A stretch of DNA of 64,000 nucleotides from Enterococcus_E cecorum_C (GTDB lineage: Bacteria > Bacillota > Bacilli > Lactobacillales > Enterococcaceae), in assembly GCF_052119425.1 (NCBI RefSeq), contig NZ_JBQKFH010000005.1:15791-79790 (forward strand), read 5' to 3'. Below the pieces are notes generated by a model. It was not told the DNA's origin, searched no databases, and saw only the letters and a program-made list of their open reading frames with translations. A program made the translations under genes and the position numbers. Position 1 is the stretch's first letter. Every line of letters begins with the position of its first letter. This document shows positions 17,893 to 27,987 of the stretch, piece by piece.

Positions 17893-19239
17893 TTATAGAC
17901 GTTCATTTAATTCTTTCGCTAATTCTTCAAAACCTGGTTTACCTAATAAAGCAAACATGTTTTTCTTGTAAGCTTCAACACCTGGTTGGTCAAATGGGTT
18001 AACCCCGTTTAAGTAACCAGACATACCTACAGCAATTTCAAAGAAGTAAATGACATAACCTAATGTATAAGCATCCATTTCAGGTAATTTCACTAACATA
18101 TTTGGTACATTACCATCTGTATGTGCTAATAAAGTACCTTCGAAAGCTTTTGTATTTACAAAATCAACTTCTTTACCTTGTAAGTAACCTAAACCATCTA
18201 AATCATCTTCTTGGGTAGGAATGACAACAGATTTACGAGGTTTTTCAACTTTCACAACTGTTTCAAAAATATTTCTTACACCGTCTTGGATTGTTTGACC
18301 AACAGAGTGTAAGTCAGTTGAGAAGTTAGCACTTGAAGGATAGATACCTTTTTGATCTTTACCTTCAGATTCACCATATAATTGTTTCCACCATTCAGAG
18401 AAGTATTGCATTCCTGGTTCGTAGTTAACTAAAATTTCGATTGCTTTACCTTTACGATATAAAATATTACGTAAAGCTGCATATTGATAAGCTTCATTTT
18501 CTTCTAAGCTATCAGATGAGTAAGCGACTTGTGCATCAGCCGCACCTTTCATTAAAGCATCGATATCAGCACCACTTACAGCAATTGGTAATAAACCAAC
18601 TGGCGTTAATACAGTGAAACGTCCACCAACATCATCTGGAATGACAAATGTTTGCCAGCCTTCTGCATCAGCTTCAACTTTTACAGCACCGCGTGCACGG
18701 TCAGTGGTTGCATAGATACGTTTGTTTGCTTCTTCACGTCCATATTTTTTAATTAATAATTCTTTGAACACACGGAACGCAATTGCAGGTTCAGTAGTTG
18801 TACCTGATTTAGAGATAACGTTCACTGAGAAATCACGGTCGCCAATTAATTCAATTAAATCAGCTAAGTAAGTTGAAGAAATTGAGTTACCAGCAAAGAA
18901 GATTTGAGGTGTTTTACGTCCATCTTTAGGTAATACGTTGTAGAATGAATGATTTAAAAATTCAATTGCTGCACGTGCCCCTAAATAAGAACCACCAATA
19001 CCAATTACAACAAGTACTTCAGAATCTTCTTGGATTTTTTTCGCTGCTGCTTTGATACGCGCAAATTCTTCTTTATCATAGTTTGTTGGTAAATCTAACC
19101 AACCAACAAAGTCGTTACCAGGACCTGTTTTTTCTCTTAAAGCTTTGTCTGCTGCTGTCACTTGTGTTTGCATGTAAGCTAATTCATGTTCACTAACAAA
19201 TGGAGCTAATTTTGAATAATCAAATTTAATGTGAGCCAT
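17893..19239 (-). CDS. pgi: Glucose-6-phosphate isomerase
   Basis: A 448-residue enzyme of the short bacterial PGI type. LVVIGIGGSYLGARAAIEFL and SVNVISKSGTTTEPAIAFRV are the sugar-phosphate-binding signatures of the SIS fold. EWWKQLYGESEGKDQKGIYP carries the catalytic glutamate region, and FNTKAFEGT and GVNPFDQPGVEAYK complete the C-terminal signature. It interconverts glucose-6-phosphate and fructose-6-phosphate in glycolysis. AGGAGG is 8-9 nt before the ATG (taggaggaaaacaATG). It is monocistronic between terminators. Confidence 0.97.
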   Translation of the reverse strand: MAHIKFDYSKLAPFVSEHELAYMQTQVTAADKALREKTGPGNDFVGWLDLPTNYDKEEFARIKAAAKKIQEDSEVLVVIGIGGSYLGARAAIEFLNHSFYNVLPKDGRKTPQIFFAGNSISSTYLADLIELIGDRDFSVNVISKSGTTTEPAIAFRVFKELLIKKYGREEANKRIYATTDRARGAVKVEADAEGWQTFVIPDDVGGRFTVLTPVGLLPIAVSGADIDALMKGAADAQVAYSSDSLEENEAYQYAALRNILYRKGKAIEILVNYEPGMQYFSEWWKQLYGESEGKDQKGIYPSSANFSTDLHSVGQTIQDGVRNIFETVVKVEKPRKSVVIPTQEDDLDGLGYLQGKEVDFVNTKAFEGTLLAHTDGNVPNMLVKLPEMDAYTLGYVIYFFEIAVGMSGYLNGVNPFDQPGVEAYKKNMFALLGKPGFEELAKELNERL

Positions 19240-19369
19240 TGTTTTCCTCCTAAAAAAATTCGTCGTTTATACAGTTATTACTTTACGTGTTTTGTTTCAA
19301 TTTTTCAAGTAAATTCCCTAAAATTAGTGAAAAAAATCGCGAAATTTAATGAAACCTTCAACGACTTCT

Positions 19370-19414
19370 AAAAAAGGAGCCTTCAACTAGCAAAATGACT
19401 AGATTGAAAACTCC
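19370..19414 (-). terminator. Terminator of gdhA
   Basis: On the minus strand GGAG...CTCC with an internal CAATCTAG/CTAGTTGA stem ends in TTTTTT. It lies about 40 nt after the gdhA stop. Confidence 0.8.
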
Positions 19415-19451
19415 AGATGTCTATTTTTTCCAGATAAATTGCTTGTATTTC

Positions 19452-20801
19452 CTAGACTAATCCTTGAGCACTCATCGCTTTAGCCACACGTTCAAATCCT
19501 GCAATATTCGCACCTAATAATAAGTTATGGCCTTGGTTAAAGTGAGTGGCTGTATCACGACAAGCGCGGTAAATATTGTGCATGATATCGTCTAATTTAG
19601 CATCGACTTCTTCTTTTGTCCAAGCTAAGCGTTGTGAGTTTTGGCTCATTTCTAAAGCAGATACAGCAACTCCACCTGCATTAGCCGCTTTACCCGGGCA
19701 ATATTGTACGCCATTTTCGATGAAGTAGTTAGCGGCTTCTAAAGTAGATGGCATGTTCGCACCTTCTGCAACGACTTTAATCCCATTTGCGACTAATTGT
19801 TTGGCTTGATCTAAATTAATTTCATTTTGAGTCGCACTTGGGAAGGCTAAATCAGCTTTTAGATTTGCGTTCCAAACTGAATCATTAGCTACATATTTTG
19901 CTGAAGGACGTTTGGCTTGATAGCTTGTTAATCTTTCACGCTTCACTTCTTTGATTTCTTTTAGTAAGTCTAAGTCGATTCCTTCTTCATCCACGATATA
20001 GCCGCTTGAATCTGAACATGAAATGACTTTAGCACCTAATTGTTGAAGTTTTTCAATAGTATAGATTGCCACATTTCCACTACCAGAAACAATCGCTGTC
20101 TTACCATTAAAGTCTTCATTTTGATCGGCTAATAAATGTTTAACAAAGTAAACCGCACCATAACCAGTCGCTTCAGTACGTCCTAAGCTTCCCCAAAAAG
20201 ATAGAGGTTTTCCAGTTAAGACACCAGCATCATATTGTTTTAAGCGTTTATATTGACCAAATAAGTAACCAATCTCGCGGCCACCTACACCGATATCACC
20301 TGCAGGAACGTCTGTATCTGGTCCAATATGTTTGGCTAACTCTGTCATGAAGCTTTGGCAAAAACGCATAATTTCCGCATCTGATTTGCCTTTAGGGTCA
20401 AAGTCACTACCACCTTTACCCCCGCCAATTGGTAAACCTGTCAAACTATTTTTAAAGATTTGCTCAAAAGCTAAGAATTTCAAAATACTTAAGTTTACAC
20501 TAGGATGGAAACGTAAACCACCTTTATATGGTCCTAAAGCAGAATTAAATTGGATACGGTAGCCACGGTTCACTTGCCAATTACCATTATCATCTTGCCA
20601 AGGCACACGAAATTGGACTAAGCGTTCTGGCTCAGTAATAATTGCCAATAAATTTTGATCCACATATTCTGGATGTTCTTCTAAAAATGGGACAACGGTT
20701 TCCATAAATTCATCAATCGCTTGTAAAAATTCTGCTTGATGACTGTCTTTTGCATGTAACTCTGCTTGAATTTTCTCAACATACTCCGTTACTTTACTCA
20801 T
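19452..20801 (-). CDS. gdhA: NADP-type glutamate dehydrogenase
   Basis: A 449-residue hexameric-type GDH. YKGGLRFHPSVNLSILKFLA, then the catalytic LPIGGGKGGSDFDPKGKSD (lysine-containing glycine loop), then PAGDIGVGGREIGYL are definitive. VSGSGNVAIYTIEKLQQLGA is the Rossmann nucleotide loop. It makes glutamate from 2-oxoglutarate and ammonia. The chosen start (MSKVTEYVEK) is an ATG with GGAAGG about 11 nt upstream; a TTG three codons earlier is possible. It is monocistronic; the 240-nt upstream gap shows no clear riboswitch. Confidence 0.95.
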   Translation of the reverse strand: MSKVTEYVEKIQAELHAKDSHQAEFLQAIDEFMETVVPFLEEHPEYVDQNLLAIITEPERLVQFRVPWQDDNGNWQVNRGYRIQFNSALGPYKGGLRFHPSVNLSILKFLAFEQIFKNSLTGLPIGGGKGGSDFDPKGKSDAEIMRFCQSFMTELAKHIGPDTDVPAGDIGVGGREIGYLFGQYKRLKQYDAGVLTGKPLSFWGSLGRTEATGYGAVYFVKHLLADQNEDFNGKTAIVSGSGNVAIYTIEKLQQLGAKVISCSDSSGYIVDEEGIDLDLLKEIKEVKRERLTSYQAKRPSAKYVANDSVWNANLKADLAFPSATQNEINLDQAKQLVANGIKVVAEGANMPSTLEAANYFIENGVQYCPGKAANAGGVAVSALEMSQNSQRLAWTKEEVDAKLDDIMHNIYRACRDTATHFNQGHNLLLGANIAGFERVAKAMSAQGLV

Positions 20802-21053
20802 AAACCACAACTTCCTTCCTGTTTTTCATCATAAAATTTCATCACGTCAATATAACATGAGAATGAATAGTACATCTATACATTTTTCTTCACCTATCAG
20901 CAGTGATATCCGAATGATTTTCAAAAAAACAAGCGAAAGGCTCGGAAAAATCATATAGGTATGATATATTGTAACTGAAAATTGAAAATATTTCATCTAT
21001 TTTACTGTAAAAAATAGTAAAATAATTCATTAAAATTAGGATGTGAGAAAAAT

Positions 21054-22316
21054 TTGCAAAAATATGATGTTATTGTCATCGGTGGCGGTACGAGTGGGAT
21101 GATGGCAGCAATTAGTGCGAGTGAAAACGGGGCAAAAGTACTGCTTATTGAAAAAAACCGAAAATTCGGTAAAAAATTATTGATGACTGGAGGCGGACGT
21201 TGTAATGTCACCAATTGTCAATCCGTCGAACATTTAATCGAACACATTCCAGGAAATGGTCGCTTTTTATATAGTACTTTTAATCAATGGAATAACCAAG
21301 ATATTATCCAATTCTTTACCCAAGCAGGCGTGCAATTAAAAGAAGAAGATCATGGGCGAATGTTTCCTACCACTGATTCGTCCAAAACAATTGTTGATTG
21401 CCTTGTTTCTAAACTAAAAGAAAATCATGTTGAATTATGCATGAAAACAACGGTCGAAAAACTCATTCATGATGGTCGTACCATTCAAGGAGTGAGATGT
21501 GATAAAGGAGATTTTTTTGCACCGAGTGTTATTATCGCCACAGGTGGTAAAACATACCCATCCACTGGGGCAACTGGTGATGGTTATCAATTAGCCAAAC
21601 AAGTAAAACATCAAATCACACCACTATACCCGACAGAATCGCCGCTAATTAGTGAAGCAGATTTTATCCAGGAGCGTACCTTACAAGGATTATCTTTACG
21701 TGATGTGCAATTAACTGTTTTAAATCAAAAAGGGAAAACAGTGACAAGTCACACCATGGATTTACTATTTACGCATTTTGGAATTTCAGGTCCAGCTGCT
21801 TTAAGATGTTCTTCTTTTGTTAATCAGCTGCTGAAAAAACAAACACCTGTGATTGTCGAATTGGACTGTTTACCAGAACTAACCACTAATCAGCTGAATC
21901 AAAAAATTACTCAAATGCTTCAGGAAAATGAGAAGAAACAAGTGAACAATGCGTTGAAGGGACTTTTACCTGATCGGTTGCTTACCTTTTATCTTGAACG
22001 ATTACACCTCGCAGATTTAATGAGTAAACAAGTCACTTTAAAACAAGTTAATTCTTTAGTAAATCTGATCAAAGCTTTTCAAATACCGATTATTCGCACC
22101 TTTGCTTTAGAAAAATCATTTGTTACTGGTGGCGGAATCTCATTAAAAGAAATCAATCCCAAAACCTTAGAAAGTAAAAAAATGATGGGACTATATGCTT
22201 GTGGTGAAGTCTTAGATATTAATGGTTATACAGGCGGTTACAATATTACAGCAGCTTTTTGTACTGGTCATGTAGCTGGTATGCATGCCGCTCAAACAGC
22301 ATTATGGCAAAGTTAG
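21054..22316 (+). CDS. HI0933/BaiN-family FAD-dependent oxidoreductase
   Basis: A 420-residue flavoprotein. The N-terminal dinucleotide-binding motif VIVIGGGTSGMMAAISASENG is followed by KNRKFGKKLLMTGGGRCNVTN, a signature of the HI0933-like family. VIIATGGKTYPSTGATGDGY and the C-terminal GLYACGEVLDINGYTGGYNI close the FAD site. The physiological substrate is not established for most members. The start is TTG at 21054, where the motif begins within five residues. It converges on the ybaK-aroD-RlmI genes through a shared terminator. Confidence 0.88.
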   Translation: MQKYDVIVIGGGTSGMMAAISASENGAKVLLIEKNRKFGKKLLMTGGGRCNVTNCQSVEHLIEHIPGNGRFLYSTFNQWNNQDIIQFFTQAGVQLKEEDHGRMFPTTDSSKTIVDCLVSKLKENHVELCMKTTVEKLIHDGRTIQGVRCDKGDFFAPSVIIATGGKTYPSTGATGDGYQLAKQVKHQITPLYPTESPLISEADFIQERTLQGLSLRDVQLTVLNQKGKTVTSHTMDLLFTHFGISGPAALRCSSFVNQLLKKQTPVIVELDCLPELTTNQLNQKITQMLQENEKKQVNNALKGLLPDRLLTFYLERLHLADLMSKQVTLKQVNSLVNLIKAFQIPIIRTFALEKSFVTGGGISLKEINPKTLESKKMMGLYACGEVLDINGYTGGYNITAAFCTGHVAGMHAAQTALWQS

Positions 22317-22324
22317 AACTAATC

Positions 22325-22352
22325 AAAAAAGAGGGGGAGGCCCCTCTTTTTT
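22325..22352. terminator. Bidirectional terminator
   Basis: AAAAAAGAGGGG and CCCCTCTTTTTT form a perfect stem with a short loop and T runs on both strands, ending the converging genes. Confidence 0.9.
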
Positions 22353-22355
22353 GAA

Positions 22356-22847
22356 TTATTTTTCTAAAATTAAATCAACAAATTTGCCACGGACTAAGCT
22401 GGCTAAATCATTGGGGGATAACTCCATTTGTAAACCGCGTTTTCCGGCTGATACCATAATGGTCGCAAAATTTAAGGCTGACTGATCAAAGTAGGTTGGA
22501 AATAGTTTCTTCATTCCGACTGGTGAACACCCACCACGAATATACCCTGTTAAACTTTCTAAGTCTTTGAGATGCAACATTTCTACCTTTTTATTGCCAC
22601 TTTCCTTCGCAATTTTCTTCAAATCTAACTCTTGGTTACTAGGAATCACTGCCACAATCGGCCCTGTTTTATTGCCGACTGCAACCAATGTTTTAAAGAT
22701 TTGTGCTTCATTTTGATGTAACTCTTCAGCCACATGTTTTGCTCCTAAATCATCTTCTGAAAAAATATAAGTATGCTCTTGATAAGGAATCTTTTTTTGT
22801 TCAACAATCCGAATCGCATTTGTTTTCACTTGCTTCTTTTTAGCCAA
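22356..22847 (-). CDS. ebsC: Cys-tRNA(Pro)/YbaK-EbsC-type deacylase
   Basis: A 163-residue protein of the YbaK/EbsC family, which hydrolyses mischarged Cys-tRNA(Pro) in trans. The conserved lysine and family core are seen in QIFKTLVAVGNK, then VAVIPSNQELDLKKIAKESG, then GYIRGGCSPVGMKKLFPTYF, and ISAGKRG-like VSAGKRGLQMELSPNDL. EbsC is the enterococcal name. It overlaps the end of aroD by 8 nt and is last in a three-gene minus-strand group. Confidence 0.9.
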   Translation of the reverse strand: MAKKKQVKTNAIRIVEQKKIPYQEHTYIFSEDDLGAKHVAEELHQNEAQIFKTLVAVGNKTGPIVAVIPSNQELDLKKIAKESGNKKVEMLHLKDLESLTGYIRGGCSPVGMKKLFPTYFDQSALNFATIMVSAGKRGLQMELSPNDLASLVRGKFVDLILEK

Positions 22848-23598
22848 TTTCCTCTTCCTTTACTGTTTCTTGTATGCTAAGGGTGGTCAATATTTGATCA
22901 AGCATCTCCACTTGGATTTGACCTGGCGCAGAATTTTCTCCAAAATACCCAAAAGTAAATTGAGAACCCATTAATTCACCAGCAACCCTTGTTATTTTTC
23001 CCAAATCACCCATCGCCATTACTGCTAAAGGTAAGTCGTAAAAACTATGCGCTTTTTCAATTAAACTCATTGTACGTAAGACATCATTTAGTTGCTGCGG
23101 CATTAAAGCCAGTTTACCAATATCTGCTCCCATCTGCTGCATTAGCCCTATTTTAAAGATTAATTCTGCATCTTTAGGCGTACGTTCAAAATTATGATAG
23201 CTCATCAAACAAATTGTCTGCGTCTCTTTTAGTTGCTTAATAAAATATCGTCCTAAAAACTCAGCCTGTGCAAGTTCAATATCAATCATATCCACTAACT
23301 GCAACTTACAAACACTTAAGCACAATTCTTTATAATCATCCAAGCGAATTTGGGCTTCTCCACCTTCTTCTTTAGTTCGAAAAGTAAAGAGCAATTCCTT
23401 ATTTGACAATTTATTACGTAAAGTTCTCAGCGTCACTAGTGTCTGCTCCAAATCTTGAATTTCTGTAAAATAATCAGCTCGCCATTCCACCATATCCGCA
23501 GAACTTTGCCGAATTTTTTCTGCTTGTGCAACCAATTCTTCCGTTGTTTTTCCAGTTAGCGGAACACAAATCTTGGGGCGTTTAAACTCCGTCGACAT
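22840..23598 (-). CDS. aroD: Type I 3-dehydroquinate dehydratase
   Basis: A 252-residue class I dehydroquinase of the shikimate pathway. MVEWRADYFTEIQD holds the substrate-binding Glu/Arg, CLMSYHNFERTP the catalytic histidine, and ADIGKLALMPQ the Schiff-base lysine. ITRVAGELMGSQFTFGYFG matches the C-terminal substrate loop. It sits 13 nt downstream of the RlmI-like gene and overlaps ebsC, so the three are cotranscribed. Other shikimate genes are not in this window. Confidence 0.93.
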   Translation of the reverse strand: MSTEFKRPKICVPLTGKTTEELVAQAEKIRQSSADMVEWRADYFTEIQDLEQTLVTLRTLRNKLSNKELLFTFRTKEEGGEAQIRLDDYKELCLSVCKLQLVDMIDIELAQAEFLGRYFIKQLKETQTICLMSYHNFERTPKDAELIFKIGLMQQMGADIGKLALMPQQLNDVLRTMSLIEKAHSFYDLPLAVMAMGDLGKITRVAGELMGSQFTFGYFGENSAPGQIQVEMLDQILTTLSIQETVKEEEIG

Positions 23599-23611
23599 AC
23601 AATCCTTCCTC

Positions 23612-24796
23612 TCACTTTGATACTTTTTGATAAATTAATACTTTTAAATAATCACTTTCTTCATAGTGCGAATTCGTTTTAAAGTCCGCCGGTAAATGGT
23701 GACTCTCTAATAAATGATACTTCACTTGACCAACTTGAAAACTTTTCTCAATCATTTTTTGAAATTTCGTTAATGGGACATTACTTGCATTAGTGGAAGC
23801 AATAATGATTCCTTTCTCAGCTAATATAGGTAAGCTATCTGCAATTAAATCTCCATAATTTTTTGCAACAGAAAATACCTTCTTGCCATTTCGCGCAAAA
23901 CTTGGAGGATCAAGTACAATTACATCAAACTGCAAGCCTTTTTTCTTAGCATAACGGAAATAATCAAAGGTATCCATCACATGAATTTTATGATTTTCTA
24001 GTGTAAAGCCATTTACTGCAAACTGCTCTTTTGTCTTTTCAAGGCTACGTTTAGCTAAATCCACACTAGTCGTACTACTCGCTCCTCCAAAAGCTGCAGC
24101 AACCGAAAAAGCTCCTGTATAGCTAAACATATTTAACACACGTTTTCCCATTGCTAAACCATCGACCAAACGGCCTCGCACTTCATGTTGATCTAAAAAA
24201 ATTCCGGTCATCCAACCTTCATTTAAATAGGTAGCAAACTGAACGTTATTCTCTTTCACGATTAATGGTTCAGGTGCTTTTCTTCCATAAAAATGATTGG
24301 ACTCTGGTAAATCACTCTTAAAACGATTTTTCTCATAAATACCAATAATTTCTGGATATACTTTGAGAAAACTATCCATAATTAGCTGGCGATGATGATA
24401 AATTGTAGCATTGTACCAAGAAACAACTGCGTAACCATTGTAATAATCGACTGTCATCCCACCGATTCCATCGCCTTCTCCATTAAAAATTCGAAAAGTA
24501 TCCGTATCTTGAGAATAAAAATAGGTTGAACGCTCTTGTTTAGCCTGTTCAAACTTTTGCATAAAAAAATGATGATCGATTGCTACGTTTTTCAAAGATA
24601 ATATCCAACCGATGCCCTTGTTCTGCTCACCTAAATATCCTTTGGCAATAAAGCGGTCCTTTTCATCGACAAAATCTACCCAATCATTCGTTACTTGTAC
24701 ATCTAACACTTCTTCTTTGCGTATTAAGGGATAGCCATGTAAAAATTTATTTTTTGCAGAATTTTTAATTGTTACTTTTGGCATTTGTTTCTCCAT
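23612..24796 (-). CDS. RlmI-like class I SAM-dependent rRNA methyltransferase with PUA domain
   Basis: A 394-residue enzyme. The N-terminal about 80 residues form a PUA RNA-binding domain (HGYPLIRKEEV). The C-terminal Rossmann domain has motif I VLNMFSYTGAFSVAAAFGG and the catalytic motif IV VIVLDPPSFARNGKK. The family methylates cytosine C5 in 23S rRNA (RlmI/RlmK-like); the exact position in this organism is not known. Two nearby starts (ATG at 24796 and at 24784) are possible; the motif content is unaffected. It is the first gene of the aroD-ebsC group. Confidence 0.88.
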   Translation of the reverse strand: MEKQMPKVTIKNSAKNKFLHGYPLIRKEEVLDVQVTNDWVDFVDEKDRFIAKGYLGEQNKGIGWILSLKNVAIDHHFFMQKFEQAKQERSTYFYSQDTDTFRIFNGEGDGIGGMTVDYYNGYAVVSWYNATIYHHRQLIMDSFLKVYPEIIGIYEKNRFKSDLPESNHFYGRKAPEPLIVKENNVQFATYLNEGWMTGIFLDQHEVRGRLVDGLAMGKRVLNMFSYTGAFSVAAAFGGASSTTSVDLAKRSLEKTKEQFAVNGFTLENHKIHVMDTFDYFRYAKKKGLQFDVIVLDPPSFARNGKKVFSVAKNYGDLIADSLPILAEKGIIIASTNASNVPLTKFQKMIEKSFQVGQVKYHLLESHHLPADFKTNSHYEESDYLKVLIYQKVSK

Positions 24797-25000
24797 TTCT
24801 TCTCTCTTTATTTAAAAAAATTATAACACAAAATAATAGAAAACACGAAAAAAGCACTGAGACATTTTATAAAGAAAAATTAAATTATGATGACGGTATT
24901 TGAAGTTCAATTGACAGTCGATTTTAAGATGAGTAAAATGTAAAGGAATAGTGTAACTTTATGAAAATTTGTAAATAAAAGAAAAGAGGGGAATTTTCCT

Positions 25001-27136
25001 TTGACTAAAAAAAATTATTTTAGCTGGGTTAACAAACGTTTGGGCTTTTTCACCTTACTAATTGTGTTAATGTGGTTAAAAAATATGTTGGCCTATACCT
25101 TAGATTTTCATCTATCTTTGGAAAATGCGCTCCAACATTTTATTTTGATAATAAATCCAATTGCTACAACCTTACTTTTATTATCAGTCGGTTTATACGT
25201 TCGTCGCAAAAAGCCAGCCTATATTACAATGATGGTCATTTATTTTATCATGACTACCCTATTGTTTTCGAATGCTGTTTATTATCGAGAATTCACTGAC
25301 TTCATCACAATCAATACGATGTTAGGTGCGGGTAAGGTTGCGAGTGGTTTAGGTGAAAGTGCCATTAAACTATTTAGACCGTATGATATTTTGTATTGGA
25401 TAGACTTCATTTTGCTCGTCTTTGCTTTAGCTACCAAACGTATCAAAATGGATGAAACTCCGGTACGTGCGCGAATGGCTTTTGCTTTTACCACACTATC
25501 TGTGATGATTTTTTCAGGTAACTTATTCTTAGCTGAAAGTGATCGTCCAGAATTATTAACACGTACCTTCTCTCGTGATTACTTAGTGAAATACTTAGGA
25601 ATCAATGCATTTACTGCTTATGATGGTGTCCAAACTTATAAAACAACTCAAGTGCGTGCTCAGGCAAGTGCTACCGATATGGATGAAGTAGCAGAATATG
25701 TCAAAGGCCATTATGCCAAACCCAATGACCAGTACTTTGGTTTAGCAAAAGGTCGCAATGTCATTTATATTCACCTAGAAAGTACACAACAATTTTTAAT
25801 TGATTATAAGTTAAAAGATGAAAATGGTGTTGAACATGAAGTGATGCCTTTCATTAATAGTTTATATCATAGTAATTCAACTTTTAGCTTTTCTAACTTT
25901 TTCCATCAAGTCAAAGCTGGAAAAACGAGTGATTCTGAAACTTTATTTGAAAACTCACTCTTTGGATTAAATCAAGGCGCTCTCTTCACACAATTAGGTG
26001 GGAAAAATACCTTTGAAGCAGCACCAAATATTTTAAAACAAACACAAGGATACACTTCTGCTGTTTTCCATGGAAACTCCGGTACGTTTTGGAATCGAAA
26101 TGAAACCTATAAACATCTATGCTATGATTATTTCTTTGATGCTTCCTATTACAATGTAACAGAAGATAACTCATTCCAATATGGGTTAAATGATAAACCA
26201 TTCTTCCAACAATCTGTGAAGTATCTTGAACACTTGCAACAACCATTCTATACCAAATTTATAGCCGTATCGAATCACTATCCATACTCACAATTGAGTG
26301 GAGATGAAACAGGTTTCCCATTGGCACAAACAAAAGATGAAACAATTAATAGTTACTTCTCAACAGCCAATTATATGGATACTGCGGTTCATGAATTCTT
26401 TGATTATCTCAAACAAAGTGGTCTTTATGATAATTCCATCATCATCCTTTATGGTGACCACTATGGAATTTCAAATGCGCGTAATAAAGAATTAGCTCAA
26501 CTGTTAGGCAAAGACCGTGATACTTGGTCAAACTTTGATAACGCCCAAGTCCAACGCGTACCTTACATGATTCACATTCCAGGTATGACTCAAGGTAAAA
26601 TCATTGATACTTATGGCGGTCAAGTCGATGCGCTACCTACATTATTACATTTACTAGGTGTTGATACGCAAAACTATATTCAACTAGGTCAAGACTTATT
26701 CTCACCTGATCATAAACAACTTGTCGCCTTCCGTGATGGTGATTTTGTGACACCAAACTATACTTATTATGGTGGCGTGCTTTATGATAATAAAACCGGT
26801 GAAGAAATTACCGAACCTAGTGAAGAACTCAAAAAACAAATCGACGCAGATAAAGACGCCGTATCCGATCAGTTGGCCACCTCAGATAAAATAAATAATG
26901 GTGATTTGTTACGGTTCTATACGAAGAGTGGATTGAAAGCCATCAACCCAGATGATTATAATTATCTGAAAAACACAGATCGTATTGAAAAAATTGAAAA
27001 AGAACTTGGCGATAAGTCAACAAGTGTTTACAGTAAACATAATCATACAAGTACTACTGATAAGTACCAAACCAAATCTTATCAAGAACTACATCCTAAA
27101 GAGGCAAGTTCAAGTTCTTCAAATGAAAACAAATAG
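25001..27136 (+). CDS. LtaS-type sulfatase-superfamily membrane enzyme (lipoteichoic acid synthase-like)
   Basis: A 711-residue protein with five N-terminal membrane helices (to about residue 190) and an extracellular alkaline-phosphatase/sulfatase domain. The predicted nucleophile is T309 in KAGKTSDSETLFENS. VIYIHLESTQQF supplies the metal-binding Glu, and IILYGDHYGIS the metal-binding Asp-His pair. The family polymerises glycerol phosphate on the outer membrane face. The C-terminal tail is serine-rich and charged. TTG start with GAGGGG upstream. Several LtaS paralogues exist in enterococci, so which activity this one has (LTA synthase or primase) is open. Confidence 0.88.
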   Translation: MTKKNYFSWVNKRLGFFTLLIVLMWLKNMLAYTLDFHLSLENALQHFILIINPIATTLLLLSVGLYVRRKKPAYITMMVIYFIMTTLLFSNAVYYREFTDFITINTMLGAGKVASGLGESAIKLFRPYDILYWIDFILLVFALATKRIKMDETPVRARMAFAFTTLSVMIFSGNLFLAESDRPELLTRTFSRDYLVKYLGINAFTAYDGVQTYKTTQVRAQASATDMDEVAEYVKGHYAKPNDQYFGLAKGRNVIYIHLESTQQFLIDYKLKDENGVEHEVMPFINSLYHSNSTFSFSNFFHQVKAGKTSDSETLFENSLFGLNQGALFTQLGGKNTFEAAPNILKQTQGYTSAVFHGNSGTFWNRNETYKHLCYDYFFDASYYNVTEDNSFQYGLNDKPFFQQSVKYLEHLQQPFYTKFIAVSNHYPYSQLSGDETGFPLAQTKDETINSYFSTANYMDTAVHEFFDYLKQSGLYDNSIIILYGDHYGISNARNKELAQLLGKDRDTWSNFDNAQVQRVPYMIHIPGMTQGKIIDTYGGQVDALPTLLHLLGVDTQNYIQLGQDLFSPDHKQLVAFRDGDFVTPNYTYYGGVLYDNKTGEEITEPSEELKKQIDADKDAVSDQLATSDKINNGDLLRFYTKSGLKAINPDDYNYLKNTDRIEKIEKELGDKSTSVYSKHNHTSTTDKYQTKSYQELHPKEASSSSSNENK

Positions 27137-27267
27137 CTATCAGTAAAAAGAGGTTGAAATGATGAATTCAGCCTCTTTTTTTCGTACCTTATTCACAAAA
27201 TGTTCATAAAAAAAGACTATAGTAATACTTAGAGGAAATCTAGATATTTTTGAAGGTAGGTGAAAGA

Positions 27268-27987
27268 TTGTTTTGGTTAAGTGTCATTAAGCGTAGTATT
27301 TATTATCATAAAAAAGCATTTTTAGGCATTGCGCTCTTTTTTAGTTTACTCATTTTAATCCAGTGGTTCTATGCTATTTTTCAGCAATATTTGATTGCAA
27401 TCATTCATGCGATACAGCAATTTTTTGATATTTCAGCTAAAGCAAAACAACTAATCACCCAGTGGCAATCTCCAAGTAGAATGCTATATATGATTGTCTT
27501 ATGTATCCTATTTCTCATCCTCGGTTACTTCTTATTTCGCTTACAAAAAAACCGTCAAAATGAAAAAGTTTCCTGGATCAATAATGGGGGTACCGTCAGC
27601 AATTATTTTGGTTTAATTAGTGGGGAATTACTCGTGATTTCTATTACTGTCTCCGTGGTCATGAGTATGGTGATGTTTTTATTACAAACTTGGATATTAC
27701 CGATTATTTTTTCTTTATGTCGTTATTACTTCGCTGATATTCATCACTTCTCTATTAAAGAATGGATTCAGGCACCTGTACCTGCTAAAAATATTTTTCA
27801 AATAAAAGTGCCTGAATCAGAAAATGGTTTATGGCAATTCATCCAAAATCAAATTCACTTAGAAAAAATTAGTTTGCAAATGTTGGTTAAAACTTGCTTC
27901 ATTAATAGCTTAGGACTTATCACAGTAAACAGCCTGATTTATTTCGTTCAAAATCTAAAGAAAGGAAGGATCTCTTTTGCCAAATAA
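27268..27987 (+). CDS. Multi-span membrane protein resembling a reduced FtsX/ABC-type permease
   Basis: A 239-residue membrane protein from a TTG at 27268 with AGGTGA 5 nt upstream; an earlier TTG at 27250 lacks a site. Four hydrophobic segments are visible (about 19-40, 78-96, 117-146 and near the C-terminus). Their spacing, one near the N-terminus and the rest later, recalls small FtsX-like permeases, but no signature proves it. It overlaps the next ORF by 11 nt, and that ORF reads like a worn ABC ATPase, which supports a decayed or divergent transporter pair. Confidence 0.5.
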   Translation: MFWLSVIKRSIYYHKKAFLGIALFFSLLILIQWFYAIFQQYLIAIIHAIQQFFDISAKAKQLITQWQSPSRMLYMIVLCILFLILGYFLFRLQKNRQNEKVSWINNGGTVSNYFGLISGELLVISITVSVVMSMVMFLLQTWILPIIFSLCRYYFADIHHFSIKEWIQAPVPAKNIFQIKVPESENGLWQFIQNQIHLEKISLQMLVKTCFINSLGLITVNSLIYFVQNLKKGRISFAK